Assembly (NCBI RefSeq): GCF_012489685.1 | Contig: NC_080043.1 | Location: 32,334,743 to 32,398,742, forward strand | DNA from: Lotus japonicus | Lineage: Eukaryota; Streptophyta; Magnoliopsida; Fabales; Fabaceae | DNA length: 64,000 nucleotides | Direction of reading: 5' to 3' | Shown: positions 43,101 through 56,415 of the stretch, in pieces | How the letters are laid out: each line of letters opens with the position of its first letter | How positions within the stretch are numbered: position 1 is the stretch's first letter | Program-made: the position numbers and the translations under genes | The notes under the pieces: generated by a model | The model's input: only the letters and a program-made list of their open reading frames with translations | Databases searched by the model: none | Told to the model about the DNA's origin: nothing

Positions 43101-46100
43101 TAGAATCTTAACAACTTGACATTATAGATTTCCTATTATATAAAGAAGCGCAATGTTATATAAAAAACAGTGAAGCATGAATGAAGATTATATCTACCAA
43201 AACTAAATGAGTAGGACAGATAAACTGAAAAATAAATATTGTCTGACCTCCGAATGTAACCCTATTTCCGTCCATGAGTTTCTTCTTTCCACGCTCATAG
43301 AGAAAAAGTAGCTCACGATCACCATCAACCTGTAAGCACAAGCAGATATAAATTAGTTGGCTGCATCATCAACAAACTATGACTGAAAGAGAGACATTAG
43401 AACTAATATCCCAACACCATATGCAATAAAGTGATGTCACAACCTCAAATAGAAAATCAACTGAATTCAAATTAGCATATTTCCACTTTAAGAGTCCTTC
43501 ATGAGTGCGTGGTACATATGGATCGTCCCAACCCTGGTAAATTAACAGTGTTAGTAACAACCTCCATTGAATAAATTAACAAAAGAAAAAAGAAAAAGAA
43601 AGAAACACCTTGTTTATAAACAGGATTTGGAAGGAAAAGGAATAGACCATGAAGTAGTCTAGGTACAATGATTCCTTTCCTTCTCAAATCTTTAGCCGTG
43701 ATTCACAAGTATCAGACCCAGAAATTTATTCTCATGCTGATTATGTTGCAAATAGAATGTATTACGTACATCCCATTTCATAAAGCAATCAAGAATTTCA
43801 AAACCAAAGATCAGAAAAGGCAATACCACACATGATTTAAAATACACTGAAGCTTGGCACAAAATAGAAAATCTCATTCTCGTGTTTAGTACATTGAAGA
43901 TGAGCACTGATCAAAACCCACCTGAAATATAAGACCATCTGCCTCATGCGAGAGTCTTTTTATGAATTCCTTTAAAAGCTTTGTGACAGTAGAGAGCAAC
44001 CAAAAATCTTTCCTCCTCACCTAAACATTTCGAGTATATCAATAGTTGAGCCACAAGCAGAAAAACGAAGTAGCTTAAAGTATTCTATGATCAATTTAAG
44101 GTCAGAGATGCATGCCCTGAATGGTTCCAAGTCATATCTATAGTAAGGATTTCTGCTCTGGTATATACTGTGTCGTTCATGGTTCCTAGGTTCAATCACT
44201 TCCTTCTCAAGCATCTTCCACCGTTCATAGAAGGGTCGCTGCGCCAAGTTTGGCTTTAATCAGTAATCACACACAGCTTGGTACACTTCATATCAAAGAA
44301 TCAAGGAAGGCAAGACAGATAACACAGAAATAGCAGATACAAACAACTTCAATGGGGAAAAAATATGGACATCTTGAATTGTGGTTTCCTCAAATCAAGG
44401 TTTTCCATCAGCATATGTTAAGAAAGTCTGACTCGAATTTTACCACATCATCCTTTCGTAAATTCACTGTTGATTACAGTTTTTGAAAATTGCTTTCTGT
44501 TTTTAAAAACTGAATTTAAAAGCCTGTTTGTTTTCAAAACCTGTTTTTGGAAACAGTTCTTAAACTTACAAGACCAGATAAACTGACAATGAAGGCATAA
44601 CAAAGATACATGCAAATAAAATTTAACTGCACAAAATATGGGGCTGAATTCCATCATGCTGTGATACCATGTTAAGGAATACGAAAGTGGGAGGCGAGGG
44701 ATAGAATCCATGTGTCTAATCTACAGAGCAGAGGTGAATTACAAAGACTGAAAATAATAAATACAGTATAGTCATCCGAATTACTGCAATTCTATGATAC
44801 TATATGATGTTAAGCACACTATGTACATTCTTTCTAACAAGCTCAAAACAGAAATGGAATCACCCAGCATTATTTTATGCAATCATATATAAATCAAACC
44901 TCTATTATTGATACGTGGTTGATTGCCATCATATCATATATAAGGTATCTTCTCTCCTGCTTCTGTGAATCTGGCAAGGTATCAATAACCATCTCACCAT
45001 CAAGTAATGTGAATTGGTGGGTCTTCTCGCCCAAGCCCTTTGAATACAAAGATACCAAATATCAGTTTGTGTATCATTATCGTAAAAACTGTGTTTAGAA
45101 AATTCATTTCTAGGCTACACCCTGATCTTTTATTACAAACAAGGCTGATTAATCAGTAACTAACAGCAGCTTGCCAAGCAAATTTACATCAATCCCATTA
45201 AAACTAAAGTTGGTCATCATATTTACAGTTTTACACGTGTGCTATATGTAACAGTCCATCTTGAATTAGGGGTATGTAGGTTATATACATCAAGCTTGTT
45301 ACCCCAACTTGAGGACTTCTTATGGAATAAACGAGAAGAATGCTCAGTCCAAATGAAGAAAGTGAACATCTATGGAGAATGGAAATCATGCTTCAACAGT
45401 AAAGTTCGCAAGATCAGGTGGTGCATATTCGAATGATGGTGGCACTGCAGATATGGCTGGTGAGACCTTTCTGTTTCTGGTGTGAGGACAACTAGTAATC
45501 AGAAGTAGCTTTAGTGGTGACTAGAAAATAGCACAACTGTTGATCACCAAGAGGAAAGGGGTATAGAAAGGGAAATGCAGTCTAAATGAAAGAAGAGCAC
45601 CAGTAGAATTAGATCACAGCACGACAGATACTGCACATTTGGTTGCCACAGGCCAGTCTGGACAAGCCAGTGGTCACACCAGTGGTTTGACAAGATTTTC
45701 AAATTTAAGGTTGCATAAAAAAACAGCAAGTGTTGGAAACCTTGTAAAATGGAAGTATAAAAATGAGGGTTAGGGTTTGTTGGAAGACATCGTTTGACAT
45801 ATTACCAGGCAGCACACTAATTTCTTATTCATAGTTTCAATATTCAATACTACAATTGATCAACGTGTTAATGATGAGATGACCATAAGCTAACTTACTA
45901 CCTATCACTAGATAATGTAAATTAATTATCATGATCACAGTTGATAATGGTATTTACACATGTTGAAAAATCTATTCAAGTTAAAAGCTCTAAGCCTTAA
46001 CAATCACTATCAGAAATTTTGAAGTACCCCACGTACATCATTTGTACTCCTGCAAGGAAATCTCATCTGGACCCTTCGAAAATTAAAATTTCTATCTATC

Positions 46101-49100
46101 AAGAAACACCCATCCAATGTTATTAGCATCATATATCGTGTACCATCAGCCTTCCATGTTGCATAATAATAGCGTTGTCGTAACAACTGCAAATTATCCC
46201 TGCACAGACCAACATAACCAAATTTAAAATAGATTACAGATAAAATCATAAAATTAATAAGGAACAAAATCGTGAAATCAATGTCGGTAGTAAATTTACA
46301 AATCTGAGAAAGTGTACGAGTGAGAGAAAATGATCATATCAAGAGAGAGTGATAGGTCGACTTGTAAGCCTCTGGTTAAGAAAGTATACCAGAGAAGGAA
46401 TAAGAGGGTTGGAAGTTAGTTAATAGCTAACTCTGGCAGTTAAAATGCCAGCTAGGGCTTACGCAATTAGGAAGTAACAACCTTCCTTAGTAAAGGAAGG
46501 GAAGTTAATCAGTTAGCTCATTCGGTTAGAATCAACTGATTAGAGACTGAAGCTGAGAATGCTTATATTGAATATGCTTATATTGAATACAAAATGATCA
46601 GAGTGTTACCGCATATATAGAAAGGCTAGAGTACATAACTGATCCTGACTGAATAACTGTCGACTAAACAGTGTAAATAACTATAACTAGAGACATAATT
46701 GGTAGTCTGAAGTTCAATTCTTAGCTGAAGAGCTTTTGCTACTGTTTGTGATAGTGTGTGAAGGAAAACAACATGCTTGACGAAGTGAAATAGCCTATGA
46801 GTATGAGGCAGCTGTGACTAGCCTCGCATGCATGGGCATCTGCGCTGTTAGTGGAGAGTGAAGCGGAGATTTGCTGGGATCCATGCTTTCCAATGATTAG
46901 GCACTTTATACCATATTAGAATGAGAGAGAATGAACATAGAAAGATAGAGAGAACTGAAAATGATTTGAAAGAAAACTGAATAGTGCTACACAGTTGCAG
47001 TATATCCTACATATAGATGGGCTAGAGAGCTTAACTGGATCCTAACCATAACTAACTGCCAGAGCTGTACTAGACTATAGCTGGTACACTGTATTTGGTG
47101 TAAACCAATGAAAAGATATTTAGTTTTTGTCTTGCCCCTTAGGGCACATGTTAAGGAATCAAAAATAAAAAATATCTAATAAATATAAAAGCATTTAACG
47201 TCTTCAAAGTCTGAAATAATTTAAATCAATACTTTCTACCATAAGTAATCAATAAAGAGATAAGTATTTTTTTTGCTCGTTAAGATGTGTTGTTAGGAGA
47301 CACATCAACAAAATAAGTATGATAGCAAAAGAATTAGCAGCACCCAAGTTTAATGCATAACTACTGTAAAATCAAAATATATGTTAATGGCTCAGATAAA
47401 TAGACCTGTTGAGAGAAACTGGGTGTGAACCTGGAAATTGTGTATGTCCTCTGGCCTGCATATTAATAATTAGTGAAATAGGTACGCCAAGCATTCGAGG
47501 TCCATCAAGCAGGGAAATCAGCAAAATCAAAAGGAGGAAAAAAAGGCAAGATACTATAAAAGCTTTATAAAGGACCCATGTCATCAGCAGCTTAGGTTTG
47601 CGCATACAGAACCAAATAGAAGACAGCAGTGAACAAGAATTATACAGCATCAAACTTGAATGATGAACATTTAAAATATAATAATTCCCAATCCCAATTA
47701 AAAAAAAATATCTATTCCCTGAATTAAGGAAAGATTTACAGTTTATAAGAAGCATTAGGAACTTATAACGTTTACTAGTCAGACACAAATATTACACAAA
47801 TTACTCATATTAAAACGTCTTATATTATTACTGATCCATAAATATAGCAATAATCCAATCTACATGTTATGTAGGATTAAGTAACCAGGCTTCTGTTGAA
47901 TAAGAAAACACACAAATATAGCAATTGAAAATGTCATCATCCCAGCATCAAGTAACATTTTTAAACAAAAGAAAAAGTAAACCCTCTAAAATGAGGGATA
48001 TTAATAGAATAGTGCAATTTTGGAAAGATATAATGACATGACCAAGCACATCAACTGACAAACACAACAGCCCAACGAGGACAATCAAAAAGACAAAGGA
48101 TCAAATGATAGTGTAAAAACAAGCATAATACACGCCATTAATTCGTTTATTGTAATATAATTGAATAAAAACGTACAGATGCAATGAAATCATAAAAGCG
48201 GAAAAATCATAATTTAAAACTGGGTTCTTAAATCAAAGCAATAAACTCATGCATGAAAAAAAGGCTTACCCCAGCACCCAATTTAAGTGTTTGATAACAG
48301 AACTGTCGAAGTGCATCTTGCTGATCAGCAGGTATCTCATCTCCTAAAACATCATCATTTGTCATTCGTGCGTCTGTCTCATGTGTCTCCTGAAGTTTAA
48401 AACATGTCAAATGGCCGAGTTCTCTATTTCTCTATGAATATTAGTATATTACTATTAGACAAACAACAAGTAAATAAACTAAAAGATGTAAGGATAAAAA
48501 TACTCCCCCCTTAATAGATTCTTAAGTGACACTGCCCTCTCCCCTATTTTCAAAGGAACACAATATTTTACAAAGACATTAAAATTTGCTACATTCATGT
48601 GAATGTCTCTCTTACGGTTAATTTTATTCTCTACATGATTGTCAGCATCATCCCCAGCTTGTTTTAACCCTTATTGTCAATTTTAGGGCTTAGGAATCCA
48701 CGATGATTTTCGGTAAAGTTCCCAGGCCAATAGTAAGGGTGCTTAAAGAATCATATCATCTTCTGAAGTCCTAAAATCGACAATAAGGTTTTAAAAAATA
48801 GTCCTATCCCTAGACAATGTGAGATCTCAACACACTCCAGGACTAGACATCTAGAGCACGAAGAGTGTAGGACTGATTTTCTTTTTATTGCACACAGAAA
48901 GCCATGGGGCCAAGTTGATTGAATAGGAAAATCCACAGGGCCAGACAAATGAAATAGCCACTTGATAACGAAGAAGTTTCTGAATTCAACCAGCAGAGAA
49001 AATACATGGAGAAAGAGAGATATAGGAAGATTATAAATCTGCAAATTGCCATTAATATAATCTCAGAATAACACTAACAAGAACTTACAACAAATCCTGC

Positions 49101-52100
49101 CAGAAGATAGAAAAGCAATTCAGATAGCATGAATAGCAAGAACTAAAATATTGAAATCACTGTATATTTTCAATACCTGCAAATCAGGGCCTGGTATTCC
49201 ATCATCATCATCATCTGGAACTGCCTCACCATTGAGATCAAATTCAGAAGATCTTTTCCACTCCGGAGTAGGAGGACAAACTACCATTTCAGGCTTTTTT
49301 TCATGATAAAATGTATACAATGCCTCAATATAATCAGGTTTATAGATTCCCGGAGGGCGTGCATCAGAAAAATTTTTTATTGCCTACAAGAAGCAAATCA
49401 TATCCACTGAGACTAAGCAACATCTTTAACAGAGAGAAAATGCCAGTTATATTATAACTCCAAAACTGACCTGAGTAACAGACATTGATGTAGCACGCAT
49501 GAGATAATGGATGATCATGTATCCTGTACGATTATGCCCATGTGTACAATGAACAAGTATATACTTCTTCGCGTGTTTTTGGCGCGACATAAATTGAATA
49601 ACCTGGAAATGTCAATAATCACGTGGTTAAAAAATAATAATCCCCCAGTGCATGTTTGGTAATCTTTTTACGATTGATTCTAAAGTCAAAATCAATTCTG
49701 TGGAGAAGCTTTTTTGTGAATAGCTTCTAGATGCCATTATTGATTCAGAGGAAAAATAAGTTGATCCAAACATGCATGAGTAAGAGAGTGGCTCTTGCAT
49801 TTTTTAGGAGAATTCTTTGAACGAGTAGCTTATTTGGGATAAATTAGATAGTGGGAACAATAGAAAATTCTTAAAACTGGAAGCGTGAAATAGGGGTCGA
49901 ACTTAGAGAGAGCTGCTACCAACTTGAATGAAATTCTTGCTATTCTATTCTATGACTATGAGTACAATATATACAAGGATGAGCCATACAATCTAGGGAT
50001 TAAGATCAAGTTATATAAGGAAACAATCACAAAACAAATCAACCAAATATGTAGAATATCTCTCTCATTACATACAATATCTCAACAGTTATATTCAACA
50101 GTAATTTTAGATTATCTTGTGTGAATGGTGGACCATGCAAATATATTATTATATTATTTCATCATGCTTCTGCAATTGGCTGCAAAGCCATCTACGTTTG
50201 GCTTGCCACATCCACCATCAATGGTATTCATTGCAAAGGTCAAAAGATGGTCTTTGAAGTAAACAATGAATTACTTGTTAAGCCAAGAAACAAAAAATGT
50301 TTGCGAAATTATTCTAAAAAATTAGGCAAGACTACAAAAATCTTATCAAGCAAGAAACAAACCTCATATACGAACTTGTTCACAGATAAATTATCAGGTA
50401 CAGAATCCCTCCCCCTGCATTGAATCTAAACAACAACAATGATCATAAAATGTAAGGACAAGAATAGGTGTTGCAGTTTTGAAGACAAAATTAGAAAAGC
50501 ATGCGTTGGTGAATAAAATATTGCCACTACAAACCTTAACATGCTTGATGCCCTCTTTCTTTAAATCTGTGACTGGATAGTATCGGGAGGTATTCGTCAA
50601 ATCAATCACAAGACCAAGCTGCACATCAAGAGGAAAAAGATGAAAACACAAGTAAATGTTATGCAAAAAAGACTTGATTCTTGTCTGGCATAGAGCGTTA
50701 AATTTCTCTAGATTGTATTTGGACAAACAACTAGATATGTGGATCCTTTTCATATTTTTTCTTGTTTTGTACAAATCTAGAAATTCCTTTCATTTAGATT
50801 ACTCCAGTTCTTCAAATTAAAAATAAAGAAAAACTCAGTGGCAAAGAAGCAAAAGAAACAGAAGGACAAATATCTAAATGAAGTATGCTTACTTTTCTGC
50901 CTAAAACTCTCTGGTTGTGTATCACTTGTTTAAATGAGTATCTTTTACCAGGAGCAACACAATCATTGTATGCTTCACCAAGTGGAACCTTGGAAGGTAT
51001 CATGAAACAAATTTCCTGGCCAAATGAAGGACAATCCAACCATCCTACATGTAAAAAACAAAATGATAATGCATAATCAATTGTCCATTCACATGTACAA
51101 CTGTAATTTGTAACATAAAATGTAAACCAATAATCTCAAATATGACTAAAGCAAATTATAACACCTATCAATCTGCATTTTATTAAAAAAAAATCTTAGA
51201 AGTGTACTCATTTTTTGTACCACTAAAATCCACCAGCCCATCCAACCCCTAACAGTCCAAAAAAAAAAAACAAAGTGCAAGAAAAAGAGCCAAACTTGTT
51301 CCCAAAAACAAACGTTACAACCAAATACCATCCATGATCTGCTGTATGCTGACTCAGCTAGCTGTTTCTACAGCTGCTAGGCAGTTAGAAAGTTATTTTC
51401 AGTTAGCTATCAGCAGCCTAGCAATAAATGCATAACAGATGTTCTCTTGTTAAGTTTTTAGTTGGATAGAAACTGTTCAGTGAGAAAGTTAGAGAAAAAT
51501 TCACAGAAAGTATGAGAAAATAGAAATGTTACTGAAAATTATTAGTAAAAACCAGCTTTAGTACCTGTGGTTAATTTTGACAGATTACTAACAGTAACTA
51601 ACTTCCAACTGAGTAACAGCCAGCTGATTCATCATCAACTGAATCAATGCACAGCATATACTTTACAGACAGTCAAACACTACAGCAGTATACTACCCTA
51701 ACTCCACTAGAGCACAAAGGATTGTCCCCATTAGGCAATGGGTTAGATACATGTTACTAGTAAAAGCTGTAAGTTAATCAGCTAGAGAGTTAGGTTGACT
51801 CTGTTACTTCAGTTAGAAGATCATCATTGAGCTTATATATACAGACCCATTGTATCACTCAGATTATCTGTTCAATATAGTCACTATTCTTCTGACTCCC
51901 CCCTTTGTGATATCAAAAGCTTGAAATTCCCAGAGACAATGACCGACGTCAGTTCTCCTTGTCCGCCACCATCACCTATATGAGAGCTACACCGTTCTCT
52001 GCTGTCCCTCCCCGGTGTCAGCTTCAGCGGACTCTACAATCTCATTTTCTCACTCCATCTCTAAGAAACTGAATAATAAAAGTTCCTGTTACGGAAGCAG

Positions 52101-55100
52101 CAAATTTATTGGTCATAATCTCCATTTATACCCAGTTAATCCAAGAATTCCTTCAAGAGTCAAATCTAAGGCTGGTCAAGATTCAGGTACAGTTAGTGAA
52201 CGGTGCCTACTTTGGGAGCAACAAGATGCTCTACTACTTTCTTGGCTACAGTCCTCTGCTTCCACACCAATTCTTACCAAAATGACAGTGTTTCAACTAT
52301 GGGACAAACTTCACTCCCATTTCACTATAGACTCAAGCAAAGTACAGGCCGTTGGCCCGTTGCACACTGATTTGCTCAGTACAACACTAGGAAATTATGA
52401 GAACCAAGTCAATTTCAGACTCTACTCATTTTGTGATCCGGTTTCTCCTAAGGAGCAAGTTGATGTTATTCTCAAAAGGCCGAGTATGAATCTCTGGTAA
52501 ACCTTGTTCACATGAGCAGCAAAATTCAGGCACTGCCATTGATGAGATCGAGTCCCTCCTTCTTGCTCAATAAGTGTGCGTATAGGAGAACAAGAAGTTT
52601 TCTATTGAACTTTCAATCAACCTCATCCAAGGTACTCAGTCGTCTCTCGCTCCTTCACCTCAAGCAAACTTCACTAACAACAATTCGATGGTTGGAACCC
52701 TAACCATCACGATAGAGGACACAGGGGCAGAGGTGGGTAAAGGCTGAGCAATGACATGTGAAAGTTGACGTCAATCTACAATTAATGGCTGACCATTGAC
52801 GAGTGACGACATGAAACCACCACCAGTGATGGGTCACAAGCAATAAGTGCTTGACCAATAGCTTACCAACGATGAGAAACGGTAAGCGACAAGCGACGAT
52901 AAGCAAGAGTATATGACAATATGCTAGCCAACAATTCAGCAGTGAGTGGATTTTCAAACAACTGCACTTTGGTTCTACAAGGAGGCAGCCACAAAGGAAG
53001 AGAAGAGGGGAAAAGGTTAGGGATTTCACATTTCAACCTTTCATTTTCTTTTTTCTTTTTTCTTTTTTTTTTAAATTTCATCTGTACGTTCAGTTAAAAC
53101 AAACAAAGTGCAACCCAATAAATTGAACTGAACCAACTAAACTTTGACCAGCTTAGTTAAGGCGTTTAGCACTAACAGGTTTTGAGAGATGTGCAACAAA
53201 CTGAAGGTCTTTGATTAGTTCTCCTCACTCCATCTTCCTTGTATTTAAGGGAGAATATTAGGGTAGCTTCTGTTGTATGCTGACTCAGGTAGCTGTTTCT
53301 ACAGCAGTTAAGTAGTTAGAAAGTTGGTTTCAGTTAGCAGTCAACGGCCTAACCATAAAGTATTACAGAAACTCCCATGTAAAGTCCAGAAAGTATTACA
53401 GAAACTGCCATGTAAAGTTTTCAGTTAGTATTCTAATAACAGAAGTCAATATCTTCAGTTACTCTGTAAGAACTTTCTCAAAGTTTCTTGCATATCATTG
53501 GTTTAATCAATATAATAAATCCACTATAAAAAATAGTTTGAGATAGGATAGTAGAGTACGAGGAAATATCAGAGTTTATTATTCCAGGGAGCAATATAAT
53601 TATGTGAATATATTAAATTGCTGGGAAGATATATGATTCAATGGCATTACTAATTATCACTGGTAAGTCAGCAAATGGACCACGGAAAAAACCCTTACCC
53701 GGAGGAAGTCTACTTGTATCATATTGTTTAAGGATCTTAGTATGAAATGGCGGATCATATCCGGTTGACTGAGATACTTGCATGGGTCTGTCATCTGAAC
53801 GTTCTCGCTTCAACCGTCTCTTTCTTTCTTCACGCTCCTAAAAAGATGCAGTAAGTCAGGAATTGTGTTAATGAAAGGATAGGTGAAGGTAAATACAGTT
53901 TGAGAAACTAGTTACTTATGAAGCACAAAAAAGCAGCACAATATGTGCCCTACATATGATTTAGTAGCCAAAAAGAATGCGTGTCCAACGCATCAAATTT
54001 TGGACTTGTAGTTTTGCTTCTTCTTTTTTCAAACTGTTTATAAAAAATCTCTATCAGACTCTATCTTCCCATTAACCTATTTCTGGTTTCGCTTAATTTC
54101 TATCCATGCAAAAAAAAACAGCTAAAAGCCCTCTACAGCATTTTGATTATGCTCTTTATCGAGCACCAGAAAATCTAATCCAAACAACAATAACTGTTAT
54201 TATGAGAAGGAAAGATAGAGAGTGTGACAGGGAGAGGAACAATCGGATGGGGATGGGGATAAGACTTAAGAGACAGATAGAAAGAAAAAAATCTTTGCCA
54301 TTTCAAAACCAAGTTTGCTTGACGAAGATGCTCTGTATAATTTAACAAACAGCAGTGAAATTCGGACACCTTAAATTCATCTTCAATCATAAATCATAAT
54401 TTTCCTTTCATCACAACTCGCAAAAAATTGAACTGAGGTACTCCAAGCAGTTTCCATTATCCAATCACTAAAATTACAAGCTAGATACATGCTCAACTAC
54501 TAACAAAGTTATGTTACAGGTCTCAAGTAAGTATCTAAATGGACTACTACGTGGGTGCATCTGCATGGATTAACATAGTATTCACATTGTAAAGTATTCA
54601 CATTGCTCCCTTTTATGGCAGGATATGTGGATTCAATTCATTTCAAACAGTCATAAAAAATGTATAATCTGATAATATGCCATGTCAGGTTAGTGTACAA
54701 GCTTGAACAGAGGAAGACGGAGCTTGACGAACACAGGAGAGCACTTCAAATGGACACTCAGATTAAGTGTTCCGGGTCGCAAAACGGGTCGTGTACCCAA
54801 AGCAACCTGAAGTTGGGCTCGTCAAAATCGTTCAATTCTAACGGTTATACGCACCCACTTGACCGAGCCCAGGAAGCCACGCGGCTGAGCACGTCCTGGA
54901 CCCTCAAGATCGTAAAAACGTTTGATCTCACGAGTGAGACTGCGATTTTAACTACATTGCTCCAATAGACCAAATTATAGAAAACTCGTGTATTTTTATG
55001 AGTCGCATACCAGGCAACAACAGAATGAAATTTCTAAGTTAACCAGAATCCTAACTCCACTGGATGTGAAGCCAGCTGTTCATCATTAATATCAAACACT

Positions 55101-55283
55101 CAAATCATCATATCAGGAAAACAAAAGGTAAATTGATCATGCAGAACTGCAAATAATAGTTTGCGGACCATGTTAGGATTCTCTTATCAAGCTATTCAAG
55201 GATTAAAATGTCCATATCAGGAAGCACCAACTCACATCCTAAAACCATAAAGGTTATTTGAAGCATCAGTTTATCACTCCCGG

Positions 55284-55318
<35 letters not shown>

Positions 55319-55648
55319 AGGTTCCTATCAAATACAGGTTCCAAGCTCACAAGTCGCAACAAAACCAAATGAAAATGAGAAGAACTTCACCAGTTCATCC
55401 CAGAAAACGAGAAACAACCATCACAGTAGTCCTAGTCCAGGGAATCAAGCAAAATAGCCAAATAGACCATCACAATCATGATTCTAGAAAATGATAAAAT
55501 GAAAATAACAGAGAGGAAATGGTACCCGGCGTGCTATATCAGCTCCAGATTCAATGCGCTCTTCGGGTGCAGTAAACTCCTCGACATGTATCCTCTCCTC
55601 AAAAGTATCTTCATCTTCCTCAGGGACCGGCGAGGCATTCAAGTCCAT
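40102..55648 (-). CDS. Bifunctional mRNA capping enzyme (17 exons)
   Basis: Exons (minus strand): 55648-55526, 53837-53699, 51044-50893, 50618-50535, 50425-50363, 49602-49471, 49383-49177, 48389-48270, 47455-47406, 46199-46037, 45037-44900, 44238-44116, 44020-43922, 43533-43444, 43329-43248, 40464-40334, 40248-40102. Joined they give 680 residues in one frame. The N-terminal half is a cysteine-phosphatase RNA 5'-triphosphatase with P-loop HCTHGHNRTG, catalytic Cys about 206. An acidic linker (about 270-340) follows. The C-terminal half is a guanylyltransferase: motif I WKADGTRYM with nucleophilic Lys about 373, motif III LLDGEMVID (about 423), motif IV ADGLIFQ (525-531), motif V LLKWKY (545-550), then an OB-fold-type end. 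It adds the GMP cap to nascent nuclear mRNA. The start ATG opens into an acidic N-terminus of the plant family (MDLNASPVPEEDED). Intron 12 needs a GC donor. Length matches plant At3g09100-type proteins. Confidence 0.95.
41800..42240 (+). pseudogene. hAT transposase relic with BED zinc finger (capping enzyme intron 15)
   Basis: One plus-strand frame from about 41825 reads CKHCKKDYIGG, then an Asn-Arg, a stop, and HHLAGTRKDVVACTSVPDDV, which is the BED zinc finger of plant hAT transposases (C-x2-C ... H-x-x-x-H, with HLAG). Two in-frame stops (in the ARxIKC and NRxKHH segments) and later breaks show decay. Further downstream (about 42140-42235) is residual sequence like the conserved hAT start of the catalytic region. 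No intact termini found. Confidence 0.6.
42860..43080 (-). repeat. LTR/primer-site relic (capping enzyme intron 15)
   Basis: On the minus strand CCTAATTCTAAGA is followed directly by TGGTATCAGAATC, the same LTR end plus initiator-Met primer site seen in the TRIM family of this window. The adjacent AGCTAGCTTGTGGGG (complement, near 43045) is the matching inner LTR block. No coding sequence. Confidence 0.5.
44640..44740 (-). repeat. LTR retrotransposon primer-site relic (capping enzyme intron 11)
   Basis: The minus strand reads CTTAACATGGTATCACAGC (complement of about 44654-44672), an initiator-Met-type primer site after an LTR-like end. No domain is recognisable in the neighbouring sequence. 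Confidence 0.35.
46270..47140. repeat. LTR-like repeat sequence (capping enzyme intron 9)
   Basis: Two partly similar blocks (about 46318-46690 and 46900-47100) share AGAATGAGAGAGAA/TGAGAGAAAATG, TATATAGAAAGGCTAGAG against CATATAGATGGGCTAGAG, and CTAACTG stretches. They look like diverged LTR copies around a short spacer. No retroviral domain or boundary is clear. Confidence 0.35.
49649..49776. mobile_element. Short MITE-like inverted repeat (capping enzyme intron 5)
   Basis: The 128-bp segment begins TGCATGTTTGG and ends CCAAACATGCA, a perfect 11-bp terminal inverted repeat, with partly complementary inner sequence (GATTGATTCTAAAG, TTGATTCAG). No target duplication was resolved. Confidence 0.5.
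51330..53530 (+). mobile_element. Ty1/copia retrotransposon relic (capping enzyme intron 2)
   Basis: LTR-like sequences starting TGTATGCTGACTCAG...TAGCTGTTTCTACAGC lie at about 51340 and 53275, diverged from each other. Between them, 52195-52500 (+) encodes a degraded copia Gag (WEQQDALLLSWLQSSAS, LWDKLHSHF, DPVSPKEQVDVIL), with the N-terminal Gag and all of Pol missing or unreadable. It is inserted antisense to the capping enzyme. Confidence 0.6.
54680..54968 (+). other. Unidentified coding-like block in capping enzyme intron 1
   Basis: This stretch is clearly more GC-rich than the intron around it and is open in one plus-strand frame: VYKLEQRKTELDEHRRALQ (helix/coiled-coil-like), then a Ser/Asn-rich part, then DRAQEATRLSTSWTLKIVKTF and a stop. 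It is antisense to the host gene. I do not recognise the protein. It could be a captured or retroposed exon from another gene, or chance. Confidence 0.35.
55284..55317 (+). repeat. Poly(A) tract, 34 bp
   Basis: An uninterrupted A run on the plus strand, inside capping enzyme intron 1. It could be a microsatellite or the tail of a retroposed sequence; the 250 bp before it show no recognised SINE or gene. Confidence 0.8.
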
Positions 55649-56415
55649 TGCGACTATCATCAAGCATCAAGCAACATTCGCCCGCCACCTTAAAAATCCC
55701 AATAACCCTAACAACTACTTCTAGCTTGCCACTGATCACTACAATCCTTTCTGCCTGCACCATTCAAATAAATAAATCAATCAATCCTCGTTACACAACC
55801 GTGCCCGCAAATTCTACCAGCTCAATAAATAGCTAAAGGCTTCCACCAACTACACAAATTCTCAAGCAATTTCAGAGATTAATAAAATCACGGGAAAACT
55901 CAAGCTAGTAACGAAATTCACAGCAGAATCAAAACTCACACGATAATCTTGAGAATCAGCAAAAGCAAGAGCGGAAGAATCGCAATTAGCAAACCTCAGC
56001 AGACGAACGAGGCTGAATCGAAGAGGAAACTAGGGCAATTGAAGCTTCGTCGATCGCGAAGGGTGAAAGAGGAGCCCTAGGATTGTGGTGAGCACAGCGA
56101 GAGTGAGAGCGAGCTCGTGTTCGAAACCCTAGACAGAGAAAGTTTGTTGGTTGTTAGTTAGAGAGAGAAAGAGAAGTGAGGTTTGTGTTTTTGGGTTTGT
56201 TTGCTTTGTTTTATTAATCCACGATGTCTCAGTGAGAGAGGGGCGCAGACCAAAAAAACGCGATCCCAGAAAGCAATATATATATATATACACACATATT
56301 TTATTTTATATTATTATTATTATTATGTGAAATTAAAATAATTAAAATATGAAATTGTAACTTTTTTAAAATTAATCCTTTAAAAAAAATTAATGTTGAT
56401 GTAAATTTGATTTGA
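55649..56415 (-). promoter_or_regulatory. 5' UTR and promoter side of the capping enzyme
   Basis: Immediately upstream of the start codon on the minus strand. No coding exon is evident. A CT/GA-rich stretch near 56120-56190 and a (TA)n/(CA)n microsatellite near 56275-56300 are present. A 5'-UTR intron is possible because a CAG/GTG-rich boundary lies near 55940-56000, but this cannot be settled here. Confidence 0.35.
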
